A stretch of DNA of 64,000 nt, from NCBI GenBank assembly GCA_021372515.1, contig JAJFUG010000057.1, positions 1 through 64,000 on the forward strand. The letters run 5' to 3'. A program made the translations under genes and the position numbers. A model generated the notes under the pieces. It saw nothing but the letters and a program-made list of their open reading frames with translations, made no database searches and was not told where the DNA came from. Below, one piece after another: positions 15,567-22,756 of the stretch; within the stretch, counting starts at the first letter, position 1; each line of letters opens with the position of its first letter. This stretch comes from a bacterium. Lineage in GTDB: Bacteria; Gemmatimonadota; Glassbacteria; GWA2-58-10.

Positions 15567-16031
15567 ATGGCAACAACAAATTATTTAGCATCGTTTTCAA
15601 TTGCTGTTATAGCTGGTATCGTTGCTATGATTATGTATCTATTATTGAAAGAGGTTTATATAAAAATAATTCGCCCTGAGATTGAAAATCTATCGTACAA
15701 AGGAGCGATGATAGAGGGCAAATGGTCAGCCAAGTGCAATTATGAAGCTGGACCAAGCGAAGAAACATGGGAAATAAAAAGAATGGGACACCACATTAAG
15801 GGCATTATAAACGTTATACAAGGAACCGATAAAGGCACCACATGGGATATTGAAGGCGACATATTTAACGATCTTGTTACAATTGTATATTCAGATCACA
15901 ATAAAAGAAAGATAGATCGCGGGTGCTTTGCGTTGTATATTTCAGATTATGGTGACAAGTTGAAAGGGATTCAAACTTACTATGCCGGAAAAGAAGAGTT
16001 CAAATCTACTACATATGAATGTGTCCGATAA
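15567..16031 (+). CDS. single-TM protein with beta-rich cytoplasmic or periplasmic domain
   Basis: A 154-residue protein. Residues 7-29 are one membrane helix; the rest is a likely beta barrel starting IEGKWSAKCNYEAG, with alternating strands up to TYYAGKEEFKSTTYECV. The layout resembles, but is not proven to match, membrane beta-barrel effectors such as CBASS Cap15. Base use is clearly more AT-rich than in the phage structural genes, pointing to recent acquisition. A ribosome site AAGGAA precedes ATG 15567. Confidence 0.6.
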   Translation: MATTNYLASFSIAVIAGIVAMIMYLLLKEVYIKIIRPEIENLSYKGAMIEGKWSAKCNYEAGPSEETWEIKRMGHHIKGIINVIQGTDKGTTWDIEGDIFNDLVTIVYSDHNKRKIDRGCFALYISDYGDKLKGIQTYYAGKEEFKSTTYECVR

Positions 16032-16156
16032 TCAATTTTTACGTTCATTGATAAGATAACATGCATTGTTCCACAAGGTTCGAGACATAACCGAAGACCC
16101 ACTCCGCCAGGCCGATGGAGAGATGCCTTTATATTTATGATACATCAGGATGATAG

Positions 16157-16627
16157 ATGACAATCACAGAAAAAATAAGCATTGGATTGTTGATTATACA
16201 AATCATCACGTTTGTCGCTATCCTGGCGACATTAATCGTCTATTATCGTCAACTTCGTACTATGGAAGCACAGCTGAGAGCCTCTTCAGGAGCAAACTCC
16301 CGACTCTTGCATGTCGAACTAATCAAGTTGGCAATTGATAAACCTGATTTGCTCCGTGTTTGGCATGCAAATCACTCAGAGCTTTCATTGGAAGACTTCA
16401 GGGCACATCTCTTTGTAAATCTCCACCTTTCAAACCTCGAAGCTTTCTTAGCACAAAAGGCGTTCACGAAGGAAGAGGTGGAAATAGCACTGAAGCATCA
16501 TTCAGCGAACCCATACTATCGTGCGTTTTGGCATAGAGTAAGTAAACAGCAATGCGGGTGGCGCGATTCAAAAGATGAGAACACGCAATGGTTTTGTCGT
16601 CTATGTGATCGTATTTTTGCAATCTGA
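16157..16627 (+). CDS. small membrane protein, DUF6082-like
   Basis: A 156-residue protein with one N-terminal helix (SIGLLIIQIITFVAILATLIVYY) then a helical cytoplasmic part: QLRASSGANSRLLHVELIKLAIDKPDLLRVW, HLFVNLHLSNLEAFLAQKAF, YRAFWHRVS. The pattern is that of DUF6082/DUF4760-type proteins, which are frequent in mobile cargo and defence regions. The function is unknown. It follows a 125-bp gap without visible signals except AGGATGATAG before the start. Confidence 0.6.
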   Translation: MTITEKISIGLLIIQIITFVAILATLIVYYRQLRTMEAQLRASSGANSRLLHVELIKLAIDKPDLLRVWHANHSELSLEDFRAHLFVNLHLSNLEAFLAQKAFTKEEVEIALKHHSANPYYRAFWHRVSKQQCGWRDSKDENTQWFCRLCDRIFAI

Positions 16628-16684
16628 GGGATTCAATAATATAAACAAGCGTTTAATCCAAAAGTCTACGAACTTAAAAATCAA

Positions 16685-17452
16685 ATGCCCTTCCCTAAAG
16701 TCCGTGTCATAACCGCCGACCTCCTTACCCAGGCCGGAATCACCTCTCCACCGATAGACCCTGCTCAAGTCGCAGCGTTTTTAGGGATTTTGATTGAGAC
16801 ACGGCCCGGATATCCGGCTCTCTCCGGCATTGAGCAGGATGGGCCGCAGACTCGCATCATCATTCGTGCCGGACTGCGGCCCGAGCGGCAGCACTTCCTC
16901 GTGGCGCACGAGGTCGGGCATGTGTACTGGCAGGACAATGAGCATCATCGCGGTGATCCGTCTCTCGGCGGACGCCTCGAATACTTTTGCAACAAGTTCG
17001 CCAGCTTGATGCTGCTGCCTTTCGAATGGTTCAACGCGGACGCAGCCGAGACCGGCCATGATCTCTTCGCCCTGAAGCGCATCTATTCGACCGCCTCCAA
17101 TCAGCTGATCGCGCGTCGGATCGTTAGCCTGCGCCCGGCTATCGCAACCGTGTTCGATGACGACGGCAAGGAGAAGCGAGTCACGGAGAGATTCAACGGC
17201 TCCGGCCCCCAGGACAAGAAGCTCACCAAAGCCGAGAGCCAGGTAATCAAGGAAGTCTGCGGGACAGGTTCGGTGATCGAGAACATCGGCACGATCAAAG
17301 AGAAGGGGCAGTTCGTCCGAGTGAAGGTCAAGGGCTACCCGATCTTCGAAAACGGCTGGAAGAGAGTTATCACGTTCATGGAGCCGGAAGAGACTGCCGG
17401 ATTCGAAGACGGAGAGTTTGAAGGAGATATCTATCCGTTTCCGGAGTACTGA
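16685..17452 (+). CDS. ImmA/IrrE-type metallopeptidase
   Basis: A 255-residue protein with zinc motif HFLVAHEVGH (H75, E76, H79) and third-ligand region LEYFCNKFASLMLLP (E99), the ImmA/IrrE signature. Family members cleave phage or ICE repressors and derepress the element after DNA damage. The repressor at 13594 lacks its own protease, so it is the probable target. The C-terminal 90 residues are an additional, poorly conserved part. Its base use is GC-rich, unlike its AT-rich cargo neighbours. Confidence 0.85.
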   Translation: MPFPKVRVITADLLTQAGITSPPIDPAQVAAFLGILIETRPGYPALSGIEQDGPQTRIIIRAGLRPERQHFLVAHEVGHVYWQDNEHHRGDPSLGGRLEYFCNKFASLMLLPFEWFNADAAETGHDLFALKRIYSTASNQLIARRIVSLRPAIATVFDDDGKEKRVTERFNGSGPQDKKLTKAESQVIKEVCGTGSVIENIGTIKEKGQFVRVKVKGYPIFENGWKRVITFMEPEETAGFEDGEFEGDIYPFPEY

Positions 17453-17499
17453 TATTATCTGAGTCAACCATCAATTCTTCACCAAGTGGAGCGCTGCAT

Positions 17500-18378
17500 A
17501 TGAGAAAGGTTGAGTTGGATAAACAGTCTATACTTTATTACATCAGTCTTGTTGGTGGAATTGCATCTATATGTTCCCTCGTCTATTCCATTGCAAGTAT
17601 TGCTGCTATCGACGAGCAAAGAAATGTCAGATATATGATTACCGCTTCAATTATTTACATTTTTGCTTTATTCTGTCTTCAGTTCTATATGATGTTTAAA
17701 ATGAATAAATTGTCTTGTGAAAATTTAAAAGCCAAGAGCATTCTTTCGAAACTCGATTCATTAAAGAGAAGTTACCAAGAAATACACAGCATTAGCCATC
17801 AATTTAGAGACTGCATGATGGAAAATAAGACAACAGACGTTGAAGCATACAAGTCTTTTTGTATTAGCGTATTGGATAATACAAGAACTCTTTTTCAAGA
17901 TGTGCATGGAGTGCGTTGCTCTACTTGTATTAAGATTTATTCTAAGAATGAAAACGCGCTTTGGACATTTGTCAGGGATTCAGGCAGCATAGCAAATAGA
18001 TCGCTTTTTGATAACCAACATCCTGTCACTTTGGTTTCGGATAATACTGCTTCTATGCAGATTATAGAAGCACATCAGCCGCACTATCTTTCTAACGACT
18101 TAGAACAAGAAGTAGAGGCGGGTAGATATATTAATAATCGATCAGATTGGAAAAGGTATTATCTCAGTACTATTTGCTTGCCAATTAGATATTTTAACCC
18201 CAAAACAAAGGATATTAGCTTAATCGGGTTGTTGTGCATTGACTCGCATGAAAGGAATCATTTCGACGAAGACTATAGTATTCAAATGGGAGCTTGTATA
18301 ACCGATATGATCTATCCTTATTTGCATCGGTTCGATTTTGAAAAGTATCATTCCTCTCAGGATGGAAATTCTCTGTGA
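17500..18378 (+). CDS. two-TM protein with GAF-like domain
   Basis: A 292-residue protein. Residues 10-35 and 45-68 are membrane helices, 70-110 a linker, and 115-285 a GAF-like domain (CIKIYSKNENALWTFVRDSGS, LSTICLPIRYF, ISLIGLLCIDSHERNHFDEDY). Such GAF domains bind small ligands or mediate dimerisation. There is no kinase or other output domain, so it may be a sensor or membrane effector. Strongly AT-rich, it is part of the cargo block. The function is not known. Confidence 0.65.
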   Translation: MRKVELDKQSILYYISLVGGIASICSLVYSIASIAAIDEQRNVRYMITASIIYIFALFCLQFYMMFKMNKLSCENLKAKSILSKLDSLKRSYQEIHSISHQFRDCMMENKTTDVEAYKSFCISVLDNTRTLFQDVHGVRCSTCIKIYSKNENALWTFVRDSGSIANRSLFDNQHPVTLVSDNTASMQIIEAHQPHYLSNDLEQEVEAGRYINNRSDWKRYYLSTICLPIRYFNPKTKDISLIGLLCIDSHERNHFDEDYSIQMGACITDMIYPYLHRFDFEKYHSSQDGNSL

Positions 18379-18418
18379 TATAAGATGTTTGAAAAGCATA
18401 AAAAATAATGGTTTGGAC

Positions 18419-18658
18419 ATGATGATTGATATTCCTTCTCCACCGGCCAATCTTTCGCCGACCGCCCTCTTCTTCTGGAAGAGGAACGCCGACCGGCTCC
18501 GGCGCTGGGCACAGACTCCGAAAGCTTTCCGCGCTCCGGCCTGGGCGTTGGAAAGATTCTGCCGTGAGCTGGTGCATATGCAGGAACACGAGGATATGAC
18601 TGAGGTCGGAGGGCTACTGAGAGATTTCATGAAGGATGGGCGGAATGGCAGATCGTAA
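18419..18658 (+). CDS. short TerS-like protein or remnant
   Basis: 79 residues from ATG 18419 (a second ATG follows directly). ANLSPTALFFWKRNADRLRRWAQTPKAF and ALERFCRELVHMQEHEDM resemble the N-terminal half of P27-type small terminases. The phage has a full TerS at 38478-39014, so this may be a fragment or a repurposed DNA-binding protein. The ribosome site is weak. It is GC-rich between two AT-rich genes. Confidence 0.45.
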   Translation: MMIDIPSPPANLSPTALFFWKRNADRLRRWAQTPKAFRAPAWALERFCRELVHMQEHEDMTEVGGLLRDFMKDGRNGRS

Positions 18659-18683
18659 CCAACTCTGAACTCAAGAGGATACC

Positions 18684-19385
18684 ATGCCAGAAACAGAAGA
18701 AATTGCTAAAGCTGTACAAGAAGCTGCCAAGCTCGGAAATGTTTCCATCGACACAGTACAAAAAATTGGAGGATTTATTGCGAAAGTTTTCAAGGAACCT
18801 TTTGCTGAATTGTCAGGAATTGTTACAGATAGGCTCAAGTTTATTCGATGGCAGAGATTATTAAAGATGGTTGATGATGTTAATAGAAAATTGACAGAAA
18901 AAGGAATCACGAATACCCGCGCCGTTCCGCCGAAGCTTGCCCTCCCTATCTTTGAAGAAAGCAGCCTTGAAGAGGACGATAATCTTCACTCCCTTTGGAG
19001 TAATCTTCTTGCGAACGCGATGGACCCTAATTTTGATAACGAAATAAGATATGGGTATGTTGAAATGATAAAGAATATCACTCCTACCGAAGCGCAGATT
19101 TTAAAATGCATTTATGATCAATTGAATCTGCATGGATTGCTCGACGATACATTGTCTATTGTTAAAGATAACTGGATATCCAAATATGATTTATTAAAAT
19201 TTGTAAATATAGACGATAATGCCTATGAAGTGAGCATGTCAAACCTAATGCGAATACAATGCATCAGCCTTTTAAAGCAAAGTACAAATGCTGGTCTTGG
19301 TCCTTTCATATCAAAAACTATGGAATTAGAGACGTTTGCTTTAACACCGTTAGGCTTAAAATTTATAGAAGCTTGTATTAATTAA
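18684..19385 (+). CDS. Abi_alpha (DUF4393) family protein
   Basis: A 233-residue protein. ESSLEEDDNLHSLWSNLLANAMDP, VEMIKNITPTEAQILKCIYDQL and FALTPLGLKFIEACI are the hallmarks of Abi_alpha, a family linked by annotation to abortive infection. The N-terminus (VQKIGGFIAKVFKEPFAELSGIVTDRLKFIRW) is amphipathic. It ends the AT-rich plus-strand cargo block, 6 bp from the convergent tail gene. A superinfection role is inferred from family and place. Confidence 0.7.
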   Translation: MPETEEIAKAVQEAAKLGNVSIDTVQKIGGFIAKVFKEPFAELSGIVTDRLKFIRWQRLLKMVDDVNRKLTEKGITNTRAVPPKLALPIFEESSLEEDDNLHSLWSNLLANAMDPNFDNEIRYGYVEMIKNITPTEAQILKCIYDQLNLHGLLDDTLSIVKDNWISKYDLLKFVNIDDNAYEVSMSNLMRIQCISLLKQSTNAGLGPFISKTMELETFALTPLGLKFIEACIN

Positions 19386-19390
19386 CATCA

Positions 19391-19639
19391 TCAACTAATC
19401 TCCCATAGGTACTGCTCCTTCGCCTGGATGAAGCGATTCATCAGCTCCTGCTTCTGCTCTCCGGTCAGGCCGGACATGTCCTGAGCGTACTCGTGGCGCC
19501 ACTGACGTATCTGTGCCTTGAGCGGATTCGTGGCGTACTCGGTGATCAGTTCATCCACGGTTTTCCCGGCATTGGTGGCCAGGCGGGCCAGCTCTGCTTC
19601 CTCCCAATCATCGAGTAGAATCGTATGATTAACAGGCAT
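19391..19639 (-). CDS. small tail-end protein, unknown
   Basis: An 82-residue charged protein: MPVNHTILLDDWEEAELARLATNAGKTVDELITEYATNPLK is helical, ending in a Gln-rich tail. It is the last gene of the late operon, directly after the tail-fibre gene. I chose ATG 19639 because GGAGGGGA precedes it. Family and role unknown; perhaps a fibre chaperone. Confidence 0.55.
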   Translation of the reverse strand: MPVNHTILLDDWEEAELARLATNAGKTVDELITEYATNPLKAQIRQWRHEYAQDMSGLTGEQKQELMNRFIQAKEQYLWEIS

Positions 19640-19650
19640 ATTCCCCTCCA

Positions 19651-20502
19651 TTACGTTTCAAGATTCTGGTACATCCCAACTGCTCCCGAAAAACTGATCG
19701 TTGTGGTATCCAGTTGTGCGGCCCTGATTGAAAGTCTTGTGCCACTCGCTACCTTGATCGGTATTGAACAGGGAAAAATAATCGGATAACTATCACCAGT
19801 AGCTGAATTTTTCTCTGTTCTGAACGAACACCTCATAATCGTCGTTTCTGCTCCTGCCCCCCCTTTTCCAAGCTCGACAACACATTGCGCTATCCAAGAC
19901 GTGCCTGAAGAGAAAAGAGTAACCACAAGATGAGATATCCATGAATCGGCCGAAACTGAAGCATCGAGCTGTTGCCATGCAGAAAACGAACCACTCGTAC
20001 CAACGTTTGCCGGAGACGTTATATTAGGCGTCCCGCTGGTCCCATCCTCTACAATAGTCCCATTCGCTGTAGCTGCTGATGCTGAGGACTTTACGGCAAA
20101 GGAGGTAGGCAGAGTATCGATTTTATCGCGTAATGCCTTGAGCGAATGTGAACCACTGCTAAAACCGCTGCCAGCCATACTATCCAGCAGAGCGCGCAGG
20201 AATCTCAGCGCGTCGGTGCCGCTGCTGAATCCGCTGCCAGACATGCTATCCAGCAAATCCCTGAGCGCCTCGAGTGAATCCGTCGCACGACTGAAGGTGC
20301 GGTTCGTGTCCTTGTTCAGGATGTCGCGCAGACTCCCGGCTGTGGGCGTAGCCGGCACCTGTGTATCGAGCAGGGCATCGAGCCGTTCGCGAAGCGCCTC
20401 AAGGCTGTCGGTGTCAGGGTTGTAGCTCGGCGCGGTTGTCTTCTGCATCAGCCGCCGGACGTTGCTCTGCAGCCAGGACAGGACTCCAAGACTCCCGATC
20501 AT
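19651..20502 (-). CDS. tail fibre or tip protein with short repeats
   Basis: A 283-residue protein. Residues 30-135 contain four imperfect repeats with core SLEALRERLDALL / SLEALRDLLDSM / ALRFLRALLDSM / SLKALRDKIDTL, spaced by GSGFSSGT-like linkers, suggesting a trimeric coiled-coil shaft. The C-terminal 140 residues are beta-rich (ITSPANVGTSGSFSAWQQLDASVS, FRTEKNSATGDSYPIIFP) and may bind a receptor. Position at the end of the tail module fits a fibre or tip. No family name is certain. Confidence 0.6.
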   Translation of the reverse strand: MIGSLGVLSWLQSNVRRLMQKTTAPSYNPDTDSLEALRERLDALLDTQVPATPTAGSLRDILNKDTNRTFSRATDSLEALRDLLDSMSGSGFSSGTDALRFLRALLDSMAGSGFSSGSHSLKALRDKIDTLPTSFAVKSSASAATANGTIVEDGTSGTPNITSPANVGTSGSFSAWQQLDASVSADSWISHLVVTLFSSGTSWIAQCVVELGKGGAGAETTIMRCSFRTEKNSATGDSYPIIFPCSIPIKVASGTRLSIRAAQLDTTTISFSGAVGMYQNLET

Positions 20503-20512
20503 CGTTTCATCC

Positions 20513-20872
20513 TCAGGACAGGGTTCTCGCCACGGCAGTGATCTTGCCGCCGGTCCAGGTGTAGGTCTCGGTCAGGGTCTTCCCGAGCTTCCCGAAGACG
20601 GCCTGCACCTGGGTAAGCTGATCGTTTCCATCGTAGGTCAGGCTGATTGTACAGTCGATGTCCAGGCCCGCGTCGCCCTGGTTGTCCGTGATGACGATCT
20701 GGCTCAGGAGGTCGCCGCTGGAACCGCCTGCGTAGGTCATGGCGAAATCGACTTTGTCACCGAGCTGCAGGCCCTCGACCGCCGCCTTGACTTCGGCCCG
20801 CAGGTTGTTGTACTGCCAGTCGTGAGCGTCGTCGACGCCGTCTTGGACATTGGCTGTCTTCTGGTAATCCAT
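20513..20872 (-). CDS. tail-module protein, unknown
   Basis: A 119-residue protein, likely beta-sheet (FAMTYAGGSSGDLLSQIVITDNQGDAGLDIDCTISLTYDGN). It lies between the tail-tip proteins, so a structural role is likely. No family recognised. Confidence 0.55.
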   Translation of the reverse strand: MDYQKTANVQDGVDDAHDWQYNNLRAEVKAAVEGLQLGDKVDFAMTYAGGSSGDLLSQIVITDNQGDAGLDIDCTISLTYDGNDQLTQVQAVFGKLGKTLTETYTWTGGKITAVARTLS

Positions 20873-20873
20873 C

Positions 20874-21350
20874 TCAACTTTCCTTGAACCGGATGGTGAT
20901 CGACCCCGTCACCGTCATGGTGTAGGCGGCCGTCTTCGACACGTTGATCAGAGCGCGGTTGAACATGGTCCCGGACCCGGGCGTCCCGGTCGCGCCGTCC
21001 GCGAACACCGCGAACTCCTTCAGGTCGCCGTTGGCCTCCGAGGGCGAGAAGTAGGCCGAGTAGTTGACCCGGCTGCCGTCTCGGCTCAGGGTGGTCAAGG
21101 GCTTCCGAGCCAACTCGGCACCCAGGGTCGTGTCCCCCGCTGCCGGCGGCGTGGCGTCCGTCCCGACAGCCGCGTAGCCGACCGCGCAGTCGTTGCCCTC
21201 TCCGGCAAGCCGAGCGGCGATCAGTTCCAGGCCGCCGTTGACCACTCGGTTCCGGTAGCGCCGGACGATCTTCTCGCCGGTCTCGGCGTGCGTCAGGGTC
21301 ACCTCGAGCTCGCCCACGATCTCGATTGCCTCTGTCACTCTCAGGCCCAT
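20874..21350 (-). CDS. tail-module protein, fibre-like
   Basis: A 158-residue protein. VNGGLELIAARLAGEGNDCAVGYAAVGTD with ARKPLTTLSR and YFSPSEANGDLKEFAVFADGA is the pattern of phage proteins near tail tips that carry a metal- or sugar-binding beta fold. I chose ATG 21350, which overlaps the hub gene stop and gives the usual length. Confidence 0.6.
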   Translation of the reverse strand: MGLRVTEAIEIVGELEVTLTHAETGEKIVRRYRNRVVNGGLELIAARLAGEGNDCAVGYAAVGTDATPPAAGDTTLGAELARKPLTTLSRDGSRVNYSAYFSPSEANGDLKEFAVFADGATGTPGSGTMFNRALINVSKTAAYTMTVTGSITIRFKES

Positions 21351-22756
21351 GTGAAGAACCCCCACTTGGCCGAACCCCATTTCATGACCCGCGGATTGAG
21401 GACCACGGTCACGGTGTCCTCGAAGGTGATCACCTCGTCGATGTTCTCCACCAAGTCGATCACCTCGTCCTCGCGCAGTTCGATCCGGTTGAGCTTGGCG
21501 GCCAGGCCGCGCAGATAGTCCACGAGGTCGTACTGATTCGAAGCGAAGGACACCTCGTACTCGACAATCCCGCCCTGGCAGCCGATATCCACGGACTGGA
21601 CCTGATAGTTGCCATTGAAGCTCTGACCGGCGCGGTTGACGACGACCGTCTGCCCGGCCCGGAAGCCGTGAACCAGCGTCTTGAACCCGCCCGAGAACAC
21701 CGGCCTGGCGTAGGAGTTGAGTTCCACCATCGCGCGGTCGTGGGCCTCCTGAGTCGAGGACAACGTCTCGTCCTTGATGACGTGCTCGTACACGCCGTCG
21801 CCGCCTTCCACCGCCGCAATCGCCGCCTGTGACTCGTAGTCGTTCACGTACACGATGACGGGCCTCTGGTAACGGTAGGTGAAGGACATCACCGTGCCGG
21901 CCGCCGGGGTAGTAGTCTTTCCCGGGTGCTCGGAGCAGCGGACGGAAGCCTCCTGGTAGTTCATCATGTAGTCGAAAGCGCCGTCGTCCGCGTCCAGGTT
22001 TTCGACTCCGATCGACACCGGCGCGCCATCGACTTCAAGACTCAACTCGGACGGCTTGTAGCCGAGCTTCCAGATTCGTTGTACGCCGTCGGCCACCTGA
22101 CTTTCCGGGTACGGGTCCGACAGGCTGTAGCCGCCCCGGACGGTGATCCGGTTTCGCACCTGCGAATAATCCGGCGTGATGTTGAATCCCTGGATCGCGT
22201 TGGCCAGGGCCGCGTCGCTCAACTCGACCGGGCCGAAGGACTTCTCGCGCTCGAAAAAGTGGATGTCCTTGTTCTCGTCGATGTACCACTCGTAGGACAC
22301 CAGAGCCGCCAAGTCCTTGATGCACTGCGAGACCGGAACATAGTTGAAGTTGATCTTGTTGATCTTCCGGCCTTCCTCCACGTTCTCGGTCGTGAAGCCG
22401 AGGGCCGGATCGGTGAAGCTCGCCACCAGGTCTTCGATGATCTCACGGCAGGTCTTTTCCACGTATGAGCGCGCCACGAGCTTTCTGTCGAGCAGTCGCT
22501 GATAGTCCGAGCAGGTCACCAGGTATTGCGGCGTTTCGAGCGCAAAGGCGCTCTCCTGCACCGAGACGATTATCCCGCCGAAGAGCACCGCGCCGGTGGT
22601 GTCCAGGATCACCCGCACCTCCTGACCCACACCCGGGGCCGCGGCCGGAGCGATCAGGGTGAAGGTGGCCGAGTCCGGGTTGGAGTTTGCCACATTCGAG
22701 ACGTGGATCCCGGTGGTCCGCACCTGCACCCCGTTCACTGTGACCGTCAGGCTCAT
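21341..22756 (-). CDS. tail hub / baseplate-like protein
   Basis: A 471-residue protein directly after the tape measure. VRVILDTTGAVLFGGIIVSVQE, YLVTCSDYQRLLDRKLVARSYVEKT and LVSYEWYIDENKDIHFFERE are typical of hub proteins with the phage D / gp27-like fold that close the tail tube. A helical C-terminal tail (LAAKLNRIELREDEVIDLVEN) may bind the fibre proteins that follow. The start overlaps the tape-measure stop by 4 bases. Confidence 0.75.
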   Translation of the reverse strand: MSLTVTVNGVQVRTTGIHVSNVANSNPDSATFTLIAPAAAPGVGQEVRVILDTTGAVLFGGIIVSVQESAFALETPQYLVTCSDYQRLLDRKLVARSYVEKTCREIIEDLVASFTDPALGFTTENVEEGRKINKINFNYVPVSQCIKDLAALVSYEWYIDENKDIHFFEREKSFGPVELSDAALANAIQGFNITPDYSQVRNRITVRGGYSLSDPYPESQVADGVQRIWKLGYKPSELSLEVDGAPVSIGVENLDADDGAFDYMMNYQEASVRCSEHPGKTTTPAAGTVMSFTYRYQRPVIVYVNDYESQAAIAAVEGGDGVYEHVIKDETLSSTQEAHDRAMVELNSYARPVFSGGFKTLVHGFRAGQTVVVNRAGQSFNGNYQVQSVDIGCQGGIVEYEVSFASNQYDLVDYLRGLAAKLNRIELREDEVIDLVENIDEVITFEDTVTVVLNPRVMKWGSAKWGFFTWA

